Of a stretch of 64,000 bases of DNA, positions 54,293 to 63,365 are shown one piece after another. Source of the DNA: Pricia antarctica (GTDB taxonomy: Bacteria > Bacteroidota > Bacteroidia > Flavobacteriales > Flavobacteriaceae). Numbering within the stretch: the first letter of the stretch is position 1; every line of letters begins with the position of its first letter. Location of the stretch: NCBI GenBank assembly GCA_011050085.1, contig DRGL01000037.1:1-64000 (forward strand), read 5' to 3'. Made by a program: the position numbers and the translations under genes. The notes below the pieces were generated by a model, which did no database searches, was not told the origin of the DNA, and was given only the letters and a program-made list of their open reading frames with translations.

Positions 54293-54919
54293 ATGTTCGA
54301 TACGCTTACAACTCCTCAACGCGTACAGGTAGGTTTGATATTGGCCATGGCTTTTCTATTGGTATTAGGGTCTAACCGACTAGATCAACGGCACTTTTCC
54401 ACGATTCAGACAACCGTCAATTCGGTTTACAAAGACAGGGTCGTTGTCCAGAACATAATCTATCAATTGAATACTATATTCCATCAAAAAGAACTTCAAC
54501 TACTTGAAGAAAGTAATCCAAATAGTACCGGTTCATCTAGAAATTCAAAGGTAGAAGATTTACTGGCTAACTTCGAAGCAACCGAACTCACATTTGAGGA
54601 GTACAATCTGCTGCAGGACTTTAAAGATCTTTTTTCAGATCTAAAGAAATTGGAAACTACACCACTTGAAACTTCCCTAAGCGGTGCGAATTTCAAACCA
54701 ATGCCAGCTATACAAAAAATTAAACAAATTGAGGAAAAATTGAATGGGCTTGCTGAAATACAACTTGAGCAAAGTGAACAATTGACCCAAGTTTCCAATA
54801 AATCCTTAGGGATGACTATTTTGTTATCCCAACTTGAAGTCGCCTTTTTACTCATCATCGGTATTGCTATGGCGGTGTTGATATTTTATCCTATCAACAC
54901 AGAAGAAATGACAAGCTAA
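54293..54919 (+). CDS. Four-helix-bundle (4HB_MCP-like) membrane sensor protein without output domain
   Basis: The 208-residue protein has two membrane helices (about residues 12-30 and 182-202) around a helical periplasmic domain. This is the layout of 4HB_MCP sensor domains of chemoreceptors and kinases, but the protein ends 6-8 residues after the second membrane helix (PINTEEMTS). The periplasmic part is rich in Leu, Glu and Gln. It follows the kinase/NtrC pair and the small secreted protein on the same strand, so it could be an accessory sensor or target of that system. Exact function unknown. Confidence 0.78.
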   Translation: MFDTLTTPQRVQVGLILAMAFLLVLGSNRLDQRHFSTIQTTVNSVYKDRVVVQNIIYQLNTIFHQKELQLLEESNPNSTGSSRNSKVEDLLANFEATELTFEEYNLLQDFKDLFSDLKKLETTPLETSLSGANFKPMPAIQKIKQIEEKLNGLAEIQLEQSEQLTQVSNKSLGMTILLSQLEVAFLLIIGIAMAVLIFYPINTEEMTS

Positions 54920-55533
54920 AATCGTACTTCCAGCAAGATTTCCAAACTAAAATTCTATAACTAATTTGTACAATAAGCAGTTAAGTTATAACCTCCTTAC
55001 CAATTCCGTGATATCTTCGAAGGAAGAAGACCTCCTAGGTTCATAAATCCAATTGAGTTTTCCGATTAAAATAAAATATTTTCTGGTCGAGAACTTTTGG
55101 AAAACAAATAGATTTGTAAAATCGTTACAGTTAGAAATTTTGGAGTTCAAAAATTCATTAGGATAAAATCTTCTAGGAAATTCAAAGAATATAAAGCGTG
55201 AAATATGAGAGGATACCGTATTTGGAAAGAATTTTAGTAGAAATGACCATGATAACTATAAAGCATCGGTCATGGTTAACAAAGGAATTATGAATAGATT
55301 TTTTAAAAATTAATTAGATTTTATATAGCCGCATCATGATTAGAAGATTCAACTTATGTATCAATAGCTAGTAACTGAAATCTTAAACTGCAATGAAACT
55401 TAATGCGTAAAAACCTATTACTATTATTTATCTAAAGCAAAATAGTCTTATTTTTGAGTAAGCAATAGTGAACTTATTCTGAATTTGTATCTGTAGTTAT
55501 CCTCACGTTAGTAGTTCATTGAATATATAGTAT
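54920..55533. other. Intergenic region, no gene seen
   Basis: This 614-bp AT-rich stretch lies before the GH130 gene. I see no convincing reading frame, RNA gene, terminator or sigma-54 motif. A weak -7-like TGAATTTG lies about 50 bp before the GH130 start. Confidence 0.55.
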
Positions 55534-56991
55534 ATGCATGTTTCTGTCCAAAGAAAGGATGTAAAATTTTTACCCGATAGTAGTAGGGTAGTGGCCCGGT
55601 TTTTTAATAATGGCGAAAAAAGAACCCATGAGCTGATAAAACGCGTTATTGGCCTTGATGAGAAAGGGGTCAATAGGGAGTTGGACCATACCTTGCGCGA
55701 ATTTGCGGGTCGCCATAGGAATATATCCCAAATTTTTCAACGTCATTTTGAAAATCACAAAGGATTGATCGAACATTTTGGGATGGACCATAGTGAGTTT
55801 TCCCAAGAGGAAAAATTACTGATCGGTTCTTACAGTACTATGGAGTATTCCATAGAATCCGCCGCTATGTTCAATCCATCTATTATTGAAGATTTTGACC
55901 AATCCTTTTTGTCGAAGGGTGAGAAGCGGGTCATTATCTCTTTTCGGGCTACGGGCGAGGGGCATCTATCATCTATCGTTTTTCGTCGCGGTATTTTGGA
56001 TGCCAATAACGATTTTCACCCGAATAAGGTGAGAAACCATATTGATATGGCGCAAATCGTACAGAAAAAGTCGTACGATAAGGGCCGGTTCGTTCAAAAA
56101 CTTCAGGAGATGAAAATATCGCCAAGATATACCTCCACAATAATGGACGATCTACCCGATCATTTTGAACACCATCAGTTGAAGGTATCGGTAGATAAAG
56201 TGCTGGGCAATGGCATCAGCAATGACAATCGCCTTGCCCTTGAAGAAATGACCTGGTTGGTCGATTCCTATTATGACATCGAATTCAGTCGGGATTCCGA
56301 TATTTCCGAAAGGGTCATCTTTCCGATTTCCCCCTCTGAAAGTAAGGGTATCGAAGATGCCAGGTTTGTCCGCTTTACCGAAGACGACGGTAGTACAAAA
56401 GTATACGCCACCTATACGGCATATGATGGCCATACCATTTTACCGAAACTTCTTTCGACCGATGATTTTAGCAGCTTTCGTATTATGCCTATGCACGGTA
56501 ATGCAGCCCAAAATAAGAATTTCGCACTTTTCCCAAATAAAATCCGTGGAAAATATGCTGTTCTTGCAAGGGTTGATGGGGTTAATAATTATGTGATGTT
56601 TTCAGATCGTAACACGCTCTGGAATAATCCTATCAAAATTCAGGAACCAAAATATCCCTGGGAATTTACCCAAATTGGAAATTGTGGCGCTCCACTTTGG
56701 ACAGAAGAGGGCTGGTTGGTCATAACTCATGGTGTTGGTCCGATGCGCCGTTATTGTATTGGAGCGTCATTGTTCGATTTAGACGACCCTACAAAGCAAA
56801 TTGGAAGACTTGCCCGTCCTTTACTTTCACCTTTGGAAGAAGAGCGTGAAGGTTATGTGCCTAACGTCGTCTATTCATGTGGCTCAATGATACATAATGG
56901 AAGTTTGGTGTTGCCCTATGCAGTTTCAGATTATTCTTCATCCTATGCGACCGTCAAAATGGACGAGCTTATCCATGCATTGAAAGTATAA
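55534..56991 (+). CDS. Glycoside hydrolase family 130 (mannoside phosphorylase/hydrolase-like)
   Basis: The 485-residue protein has an N-terminal helical extension (about 1-130) and the five-bladed propeller of GH130 in the rest. Family blocks are EYSIESAAMFNPSII, IISFRATGEGHLSSIVFRRG, SKGIEDARFVRFTEDDG with the conserved Glu-Asp-Ala-Arg, and QIGNCGAPLWTEEGWLVITHG. GH130 enzymes act on beta-mannosides by phosphorolysis or hydrolysis. No signal peptide is visible, so a cytoplasmic place is likely. Its stop lies 7 bp from that of the convergent GT4 gene, which itself follows a second GT4 gene. Which subfamily it belongs to cannot be settled by eye. Confidence 0.9.
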   Translation: MHVSVQRKDVKFLPDSSRVVARFFNNGEKRTHELIKRVIGLDEKGVNRELDHTLREFAGRHRNISQIFQRHFENHKGLIEHFGMDHSEFSQEEKLLIGSYSTMEYSIESAAMFNPSIIEDFDQSFLSKGEKRVIISFRATGEGHLSSIVFRRGILDANNDFHPNKVRNHIDMAQIVQKKSYDKGRFVQKLQEMKISPRYTSTIMDDLPDHFEHHQLKVSVDKVLGNGISNDNRLALEEMTWLVDSYYDIEFSRDSDISERVIFPISPSESKGIEDARFVRFTEDDGSTKVYATYTAYDGHTILPKLLSTDDFSSFRIMPMHGNAAQNKNFALFPNKIRGKYAVLARVDGVNNYVMFSDRNTLWNNPIKIQEPKYPWEFTQIGNCGAPLWTEEGWLVITHGVGPMRRYCIGASLFDLDDPTKQIGRLARPLLSPLEEEREGYVPNVVYSCGSMIHNGSLVLPYAVSDYSSSYATVKMDELIHALKV

Positions 56992-56998
56992 CCGAAAT

Positions 56999-58006
56999 TT
57001 AGCCCAATATATCTTTATATACTTGAATATAGGATTCGATCATCGTTTCGATACTAAATTTTTTTATGGCATAGCTTCGACAGTAATCGGGGCTGATTGT
57101 GTCTAAATTTTGAATAGCGCTTACAGCATCCGAAATCCCATCGACCAAAAAGCCGGTTTTTTCATAATCGATAATTTCAGGCATACTACCTCGATTAAAA
57201 GCAATAACGGGTGTACCACACATCATGGCTTCCGCAACACTTAGACCGAAGGGTTCGTCGAATTTGATAGGATGCAGTAAAGCTTTCGCCTTGCCCAACA
57301 ACGCGTTGCCCTCCGCTTGATTTACATTTCCCAAATAGGTGATATTCGTATTGTTGATCTGGGGTTCGATATGACGGGCGAAATATTCCCTGTCTTGTAT
57401 TAAGCCCGCTATTTTAAGGGGATAACCTGATTTTTTTGCTATCTCAATTGCTTCCAATGTACCCTTGTGCTCATGAATCCTTCCAAAGAATAATAAATAA
57501 TCCTCCTTCACTGCAGAAAATGCGAACTTTTTGGAATCGATTCCGTGATAAATCGTGCTATGGTAGTTTAAATCGGGATGTCTATCTGCATCCGAGATTG
57601 AAATATAGGTTGAAGTGGAGTTGTATTTTTTATAAACTGGTATGATCTGTTCCGAAGAAAAACCGTGTATTGTAGTAATTATCGGTGTATCTATAAGTCT
57701 GGAATACGTCAGCGGAAGAAAATCATAGTGATTATGGATAATATCATAATTACCGGCTTTTTCCATCAAGTTGCTGATATGCAGACTCTCCCATACTTTT
57801 GGATCGATGCTTTTATCTTCCTCATAGGATCTCGGGCAAATTGCTTCCAAAGTACCGGAGGTATGCGAATCACCCGTAGCAAAAAGGCTTACATCAAAAC
57901 CCGTGGCAACCAATGCCTCTGCGATAGTAGATGCAATCAGTTCCCATGGACCGTAGTACCTAGGTGGAGTACGCCATGCAATAGGTGATAATATGGCAAT
58001 ACGCAT
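56999..58006 (-). CDS. GT4 family glycosyltransferase
   Basis: The 335-residue GT-B enzyme opens with RIAILSPIAWRTPPRYYGPWE, typical of a GT4 group found beside GH130 genes. Other family blocks are IIHNHYDFLPLTY, TTIHGF, LLFFGRIHEHKGTLEAIEIA and FDEPFGLSVAEAMMCGTPVIAFNRGSMPEII, split here at the ExxxxxxxE motif (EPFGLSVAE) and GTPVIAF. The start codon overlaps the stop of the upstream two-domain GT4 gene by 1 bp, so they are co-translated. Donor and acceptor are unknown. Confidence 0.92.
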   Translation of the reverse strand: MRIAILSPIAWRTPPRYYGPWELIASTIAEALVATGFDVSLFATGDSHTSGTLEAICPRSYEEDKSIDPKVWESLHISNLMEKAGNYDIIHNHYDFLPLTYSRLIDTPIITTIHGFSSEQIIPVYKKYNSTSTYISISDADRHPDLNYHSTIYHGIDSKKFAFSAVKEDYLLFFGRIHEHKGTLEAIEIAKKSGYPLKIAGLIQDREYFARHIEPQINNTNITYLGNVNQAEGNALLGKAKALLHPIKFDEPFGLSVAEAMMCGTPVIAFNRGSMPEIIDYEKTGFLVDGISDAVSAIQNLDTISPDYCRSYAIKKFSIETMIESYIQVYKDILG

Positions 58007-60339
58007 TATTTGTCTAAATTTTCAAAAGCCATTCGGGCCAAGAGATAACTAATAGTAGATTCTGCCCCTTGGTTGAGGTTTACATTCTTAAGCTCCAATC
58101 CATCATAACATCCGCCCGTACAAGGATTATATATAGTTTGATTTAGTGGATTTTTACCCATAAACCATTCAAAGGCATTTTCCATGAGTTTATCATATCC
58201 TTCTTGTGGGAATATTTTATGAAACAATTTTAAGGCCAAAATAGTATAGGCAACATCTATGGGCTGCTCTCCTCCCGTAAAATTAAGACTGTCGGACTCA
58301 CCCCGTAAATGCCATTCCTGATTGGAAATTACCCTTATAGTCCCATCTTCAAAAATTTTAGATAGCAGAAAATCAAATGATTTTTGAGCTACCTTTCGAT
58401 AATCGGGATTTATGGTCATTATATATGCCATCAATAAGGATTGGGGCAGCACGCTATTCCCATAAGTAAGATAACTTTCGTACCACTGCCATTCTTCATC
58501 GGAGTGGTGATTGTATATAGCAACCAATCTATCGGCGTACTTTTCAACGGATGCATTGAGACACTCTCGCTCTTTTAAATGATTGTAAAAATAGAGTCCT
58601 TTGATGATAAAGGCCATAGCTCTCGGTGAACGCACTTCTTCCATTGCCTTTATCGAAAGCTCAAACACAAACTTCGCCTTTCCGATCATAGGGGAGAACT
58701 TGTTAGGTAAATCTTCCGATATGGAAAGCAAATACCCTAAGGCCCAAATGGCTCTGCCGCAAGCATCCTCAAGATTAACCTCATTATTTTGATCCGTAAA
58801 CCGACACTCTTTGTCTACATAGTTCAAAAATTTACTGTCATTGCGAAAACAACAGAAAACGAAGTCAAAATAAATTCGAATTAATTTTAGGTCCTCTTCA
58901 TCTCTGGTCAGTTTGTAGTGCTGGCAAATGGCAATCAGGGCACGGGCATTATCGTCTAAAGTGTAGCCACTTTCAGGATCTGGGCGGTTAATTTTAGAAA
59001 ATTGGAGAATACCTCTTTCCGTTGTCATCTTTTTAAGATGTTTTAAGTCTAGCGGAGGCTTAACATATTTTAAAGTTAGTTTATTGCCCAATACTTTCTC
59101 AAAAACTCGGGCGTGGCCAATTGCTGCGTTTTCCCATGCGGATGCTGATGAGGTGTGCATACCATTTATGCTCATTTTCAACCGTTTTTCTTCGTTTTGC
59201 AACAGGTCGATGACGGCACTTTGTAGTTGATCGGAATCTTCAAAATCAATTAAGATTCCCGCATCGTTCTGAAGTACTTCCAATGCGTGCGGAATTGGAG
59301 TAGAAACAATAGGGCATCCACAACTTAGCGCATAGGCAAAAGTACCACTGACAGCTTGGTTCGGGTCTTTAGATGTGAACAGATAAATATCGGTCATTTG
59401 AAGATATTCCAATAGTGTATCAAGAGGTACAAATTGGTCTATAAACCGAACATAATCGTTCAAGCCTAAATCAGCAACCTTTTGCACTAAATATTCCCGA
59501 TAGGTTTCACCTTCTTCCCTTTTTAAATTCGGATGGGTTTTACCAATAATCAAGAACACCACCTCAGGATATTCATTTACAATCTTAGGAAGTGCATCCA
59601 ATGTAGTCTCGATACTTTTCCCAGGTCCTAATAGACCGAAGGTAGAAAGCACCGTTTTTCCTTCCAAGCTATTTTTCTGTTTTAAATCATTTTTGTCTTC
59701 AATTTCGATCAAATGGGTTCCATGGGCGACTACATTTATTTTATCGGCAGGTATACCATATTGTTTAGTTAAAATATCAGCCGATGTACGTGTCATTACG
59801 ATTATCTCTAAAGCTCTAGAGGCTACGGTCAATACATTGTTCAGCAACTCGGGTGATGGGTTAGGTAAAACCGTATGAAAGGTAACGACTATCGGTTTAT
59901 CTAAATATTCTAAAAATTCGTAAAATGACTGTTTGTTATTTTCGAAAAATCCAAATTCATGTTGAATCATTACTAGACCTACTTTAGGGTCAGCATTTAT
60001 GACGTATGCGGCTTGCAGAAAATCAAGTGCGGAATCGGCATTTAGCGTTCCCTTGATTTTTTCGCTATACTTATGTCTTTCATTGCCTTGTTCAAGAGGA
60101 TAGACTTTTAATTTAAATGAATTAGCAAACTTATCGTTCAGTGCTTCTCCCAAATCCTTGGAATACGTAGCAATACCACACTCCCGGGGAGGATAAGAAG
60201 TTAGGCAAACAATCTCTGTCATATTTACCTTATCGGAAATCAGCTTTTCGATTTGATGGTTGACATTTAAATGAGGAAGATGTTTTGTAGACTTTAACTG
60301 TTTTATGGATTTTTTACTACTAGTTGTTCCGTTTTTCAT
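58006..60339 (-). CDS. GT4 glycosyltransferase fused to an alpha/alpha-barrel-like domain
   Basis: The 777-residue protein begins with a basic stretch, then a GT4 domain (about 40-425): TSYPPRECGIATYSKDLGEAL, FHTVLPNPSPELL, STFGLLGPGKSIETTL and SGTFAYALSCGCPIVSTPIPHA. The C-terminal half (about 440-777) is helical, with NRPDPESGYTLDDNARALIA, DLTDACGRAIWALGY-like blocks (LEDACGRAIWALGYLL), HSDEEWQWYESYLTYGNSVLPQSL and YNPCTGGCYDGL. It looks like a six-hairpin glycosidase-type fold. A later ATG (MTEIVCLTSYPP, residue 40) is an alternative start. It is first in an operon with the second GT4. Confidence 0.9.
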   Translation of the reverse strand: MKNGTTSSKKSIKQLKSTKHLPHLNVNHQIEKLISDKVNMTEIVCLTSYPPRECGIATYSKDLGEALNDKFANSFKLKVYPLEQGNERHKYSEKIKGTLNADSALDFLQAAYVINADPKVGLVMIQHEFGFFENNKQSFYEFLEYLDKPIVVTFHTVLPNPSPELLNNVLTVASRALEIIVMTRTSADILTKQYGIPADKINVVAHGTHLIEIEDKNDLKQKNSLEGKTVLSTFGLLGPGKSIETTLDALPKIVNEYPEVVFLIIGKTHPNLKREEGETYREYLVQKVADLGLNDYVRFIDQFVPLDTLLEYLQMTDIYLFTSKDPNQAVSGTFAYALSCGCPIVSTPIPHALEVLQNDAGILIDFEDSDQLQSAVIDLLQNEEKRLKMSINGMHTSSASAWENAAIGHARVFEKVLGNKLTLKYVKPPLDLKHLKKMTTERGILQFSKINRPDPESGYTLDDNARALIAICQHYKLTRDEEDLKLIRIYFDFVFCCFRNDSKFLNYVDKECRFTDQNNEVNLEDACGRAIWALGYLLSISEDLPNKFSPMIGKAKFVFELSIKAMEEVRSPRAMAFIIKGLYFYNHLKERECLNASVEKYADRLVAIYNHHSDEEWQWYESYLTYGNSVLPQSLLMAYIMTINPDYRKVAQKSFDFLLSKIFEDGTIRVISNQEWHLRGESDSLNFTGGEQPIDVAYTILALKLFHKIFPQEGYDKLMENAFEWFMGKNPLNQTIYNPCTGGCYDGLELKNVNLNQGAESTISYLLARMAFENLDK

Positions 60340-60562
60340 AGTTGTGAGGGATTGAGTTCATCAATAGCAAGGGGGTTATAAACTAAAACTCAACAAGCTA
60401 ATTGGGGACAATAGGTGTCGTAGTTTATTTTTATTTGGTGCAATCGTAGTAGTTGGTTATGTAAAATCAATTTTAAATTAGAATAGTGAACATGTATAAT
60501 TAATAAATTATCAATTGTTTAAGAAACAAGTTTTTCTAATAATTACGCTGTTATTTGTTAAG

Positions 60563-60590
60563 AAAAGCATCCAGTTCAATGGATGCTTTT
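60563..60590 (-). terminator. Terminator after the YciF-like gene
   Basis: AAAAGCATCC (60563-60572) and GGATGCTTTT (60581-60590) form a 10-bp stem with an 8-nt loop. It lies 31 bp after the stop of the gene at 60621-61106, read on the minus strand. The outer A/T pairs supply a short U tract. Confidence 0.8.
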
Positions 60591-60620
60591 ACATATTAAG
60601 TACAGATATAAGACTTAAAC

Positions 60621-61106
60621 TTAGGCGATAGCCTCTTTATTGATATACCCTTCAGCGAGCTTATCAAGTTTATTATCGGCATTGTATTCCTCGTCTAAAG
60701 TACTTTGAAGTTTTTGGGCAATATCCTTATGTCCGAGTTGTTTTGCAAAGCGCACTGCAGTTCCATAGCCTGAAATCTCATAGTGTTCAACACGTTGAGC
60801 TTCAGCAATAAGACCAGCATTCATCACTTCGTCGCTGTCGGCTTCATCTATAAAACCTTTGGCTTCTTTGATCAAGCCTTCCATAGCCTTACATTTTTCG
60901 CCTCCAGGTTTAATGCCCAGTTCGTCACAGATTTCCTTAATTCTCTCTCTATGATTTTTAGTTTCTTCTAAGTGATCCTCAAAAGCTTGTTTCAATTTTG
61001 AATCCGATGCATTCTCTACCATTTTTGGTAATGCCTCAACAAGCTGTGATTCAGCACTATATAAATCTTTTAATTGATGTTCAAATAACTCCTTAAGTGT
61101 TTTCAT
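60621..61106 (-). CDS. YciF/YciE-like ferritin-fold stress protein (DUF892)
   Basis: The 161-residue protein is a four-helix-bundle of the DUF892 family. It opens with TLKELFEHQLKDLYSAESQL, a hallmark of YciE/YciF. The four helices carry Glu/His metal ligands (EDHLEETKNH, AEAQRVEHYEISGYG, STLDEEYNADNKLDKL). Related E. coli genes are induced by osmotic and general stress. An imperfect direct repeat lies upstream. It stands alone with its own terminator. A stress role fits the neighbourhood. Confidence 0.92.
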   Translation of the reverse strand: MKTLKELFEHQLKDLYSAESQLVEALPKMVENASDSKLKQAFEDHLEETKNHRERIKEICDELGIKPGGEKCKAMEGLIKEAKGFIDEADSDEVMNAGLIAEAQRVEHYEISGYGTAVRFAKQLGHKDIAQKLQSTLDEEYNADNKLDKLAEGYINKEAIA

Positions 61107-61450
61107 GACATATAAAATTTAAGCGTTAATAGTTTTACTAAGTTAGTAGTAGTTCTATCATATAAATATGCCAATTGCAACAAAGGTTAACTGTATAGCT
61201 TGAAATTGCAGCTAACTGTATATATAAAAATGGGGAAATCGCTCTTCGTAGTTGTGTATCAATTCCACTTAAAGTTTATTGCGGCATTTCAATAATTTCT
61301 ATGTCAAGTTGTAAACTTTTGATATAGTAGGCTATTATGTCTTGGACGGCTACCTAAACTTTTTTAGCATGGTTTTAAACTAAAACGAGTTACTTTTTCG
61401 CTAGTACCATGAGCAGATTAAAAGGAGGTAATAGCATTATAAATTATTTT
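61107..61450. other. Intergenic region upstream of the YciF-like gene
   Basis: This 344-bp AT-rich region holds an imperfect direct repeat. AATTGCA followed by TAACTGTATA occurs at 61173-61197 with an 8-nt gap and again at 61204-61222 with a 2-nt gap. I see no reading frame. Confidence 0.6.
61173..61222. repeat. Imperfect direct repeat upstream of the YciF-like gene
   Basis: Both copies contain AATTGCA and TAACTGTATA. The TAACTGTATA parts (61188-61197 and 61213-61222) are exactly 25 bp apart. They lie 82-116 bp upstream of the start codon at 61106, where activator sites are expected. Confidence 0.6.
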
Positions 61451-62440
61451 TCATTCCACCTCGGTGGTCTGAATTAGCCCAATATCTTTGGAATGCTGAA
61501 TAGCCGTACTACTATCTTTAAAATAGCAGATTTCGACATCCATAGATTTAATGTTCTCCATGACCGTCGTAACTTTTGGTTTTTCCATATTTTTAGTCAT
61601 ACGGATATAAATCGCCTTTACTCCTGACGGGAATATTTTTACGATGCGCTCATAAATAAAGGGATCTTTCTGACTATCGTCACCGAAAAGAACAAATTTC
61701 AGATTTGGATAGAATTCAAGGATATGCTTAATCTTGTAGAACTTATGATTATGGCTGCCGCCCCCTGTAAATAGAAAATCTCCTAGACCCGTCTTAATAT
61801 CTTTTAATTTTAGTACAGCCTTCGGCATATCGTGAAGCTTGGTAAAATGGTCAATAAAATTGTATAGGTTCCATTCACTGCTTGAAACATAAAAGAAGGC
61901 ATTGGTACCTTTCGCCTTATTTGTGCCTACCAAGCTTAGCAAGCGATAATGTTTAACAACGCCATCGAAAATTTTACGCTTATTCACATTTCGCGTTAAT
62001 AGCACATAGATCTTTTTGAAAAAATTATCTGAATGCGATATTAGAAAAGTGTCATCGATATCGGAAACAAATCCGTATTCGCCGGAGTAAGGTTTTATGA
62101 ACTCTCCCCTTTCCTCAACATACGTATTATCAATGTTTGCTGAAACTTTAAATTCATGCCAACCACTTGCCAGCGGTTTAGTATAGGGTATGGCAAAGCG
62201 GAAATAGCCATCCTCTAAGGTTTTTGTCATCAACTTAACCTCGTTAAATTCTAGATGGATAGGAACATTACCCATTGTTTTGATGGTGAACATGCGTATA
62301 ACGGCGTAAGCGTAACGTAGCCGTCTACCTTCGAGACCAAAATGGTCTGGGGCATTTTTTTTGAAAATGTGACCAAATAAAATTATTTCTTGCTCGTTCG
62401 CATACCCTCGGTAAATCTTCAAATCTACTTTCATTATCAC
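61451..62440 (-). CDS. App1-family phosphatidate phosphatase (DUF2183)
   Basis: The 329-residue protein has the App1/DUF2183 catalytic domain in its C-terminal part: YGFVSDIDDTFLISHS (the DxDxT motif of HAD-type phosphatases), FFYVSSSEWNLYNFIDHF, and FVLFGDDSQKDPFIYERIV. The N-terminal part (about 1-125) looks beta-rich. In yeast the family removes phosphate from phosphatidic acid to give diacylglycerol. It is divergent from a diacylglycerol-kinase-like gene, 46 bp away, so both ends of a lipid cycle are encoded side by side. Met3 (62434) is an alternative start. Confidence 0.92.
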   Translation of the reverse strand: MIMKVDLKIYRGYANEQEIILFGHIFKKNAPDHFGLEGRRLRYAYAVIRMFTIKTMGNVPIHLEFNEVKLMTKTLEDGYFRFAIPYTKPLASGWHEFKVSANIDNTYVEERGEFIKPYSGEYGFVSDIDDTFLISHSDNFFKKIYVLLTRNVNKRKIFDGVVKHYRLLSLVGTNKAKGTNAFFYVSSSEWNLYNFIDHFTKLHDMPKAVLKLKDIKTGLGDFLFTGGGSHNHKFYKIKHILEFYPNLKFVLFGDDSQKDPFIYERIVKIFPSGVKAIYIRMTKNMEKPKVTTVMENIKSMDVEICYFKDSSTAIQHSKDIGLIQTTEVE

Positions 62441-62453
62441 TTCGTATTTAGAT

Positions 62454-62461
62454 TACCTTTG
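62454..62461 (+). promoter_or_regulatory. -7 box of the lipid kinase gene
   Basis: TACCTTTG matches TAnnTTTG, 25 bp before the ATG at 62487. It lies in the 46-bp gap shared with the divergent phosphatase gene. Confidence 0.45.
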
Positions 62462-62486
62462 GCAATTAAGTTTTAGGTTGGATACA

Positions 62487-63365
62487 ATGACAGCGAAGAT
62501 AAAAAAAGTTCTTTTGGTGATTAATCCTATTGCAGGAGACTCGGATAAGCAGCCTATAATCGAAATGGTCGAACAATATCTCGATTCCGATGTTGAATTA
62601 AGGATATATACGACCACTGGTGATGATGATATTACAAATATTGGAACTGAAATCAAAGATTTCGAGCCAAATCGGGTTTTAGTTGCAGGTGGCGACGGCA
62701 CTGTAAAAATGGTAGCGGAGGCTAGTCGCGATTTCAAACTTGTTGTTGGGATTTTGCCTGCCGGTTCAGCTAACGGATTGGCAACCGACCTTGATCTTCC
62801 CAAAGACTCCAAAAGGGCCCTTATTACGGCCATGGGAAATCAAACCATAAAAATGGATGCACTTCGTATTGGCGACTCCATCGGACTTCACATCAGTGAT
62901 TTAGGAATTAATGCTGAATTAATCCACAAATATTCAGAAAACTCCGTAAGAGGGCATTTTGGATATTTTTTAAGTAGTATTCCTGCACTTTTAGAGACAG
63001 AAAGTCCATATAAATTTACCATTACTGCGAATGGTGAGGATAGGAAGGTGGAGGCTGTTATGGTTGCGTTCGCGAATAGTCAAAAATTCGGGACTGGCGC
63101 TTTGGTCAATCCGAACGGTAAGCTTGACGATGGAAAATTTGAAGTATTGATTTTTAAAAAGTTAGATGTTTTGGAAATCATTAAAACGCTAAGGGGAAAC
63201 ATTGATATGGACCCAGATTTTGTGGAAGTAATTCAAACAACAGAAGTTCGCGTCACTACTGAAAAACCGGTTTCTTTTCAAATCGATGGAGAGCCTGACG
63301 GTACACAAAGGGAAGTAAACGTAACCATACTTCCCAATTATATAGAAATTGCAACGGGACTTTAG
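62487..63365 (+). CDS. Diacylglycerol kinase-like lipid kinase (YegS/BmrU/DgkB family)
   Basis: From ATG 62487 the protein is 292 residues (TTG 62478 would add three). It has the DAGK catalytic domain: KKVLLVINPIAGDSD, the glycine-rich ATP loop VLVAGGDGTVKMVAEA, and GILPAGSANGLATDLDLP. The C-terminal beta-sandwich includes MVAFANSQKFGTGALVNPNGKLDDG and PVSFQIDGEPDG. Members phosphorylate diacylglycerol or related lipids. It is divergent from the App1-like phosphatase, which would catalyse the reverse step. Substrate not known precisely. Confidence 0.93.
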   Translation: MTAKIKKVLLVINPIAGDSDKQPIIEMVEQYLDSDVELRIYTTTGDDDITNIGTEIKDFEPNRVLVAGGDGTVKMVAEASRDFKLVVGILPAGSANGLATDLDLPKDSKRALITAMGNQTIKMDALRIGDSIGLHISDLGINAELIHKYSENSVRGHFGYFLSSIPALLETESPYKFTITANGEDRKVEAVMVAFANSQKFGTGALVNPNGKLDDGKFEVLIFKKLDVLEIIKTLRGNIDMDPDFVEVIQTTEVRVTTEKPVSFQIDGEPDGTQREVNVTILPNYIEIATGL

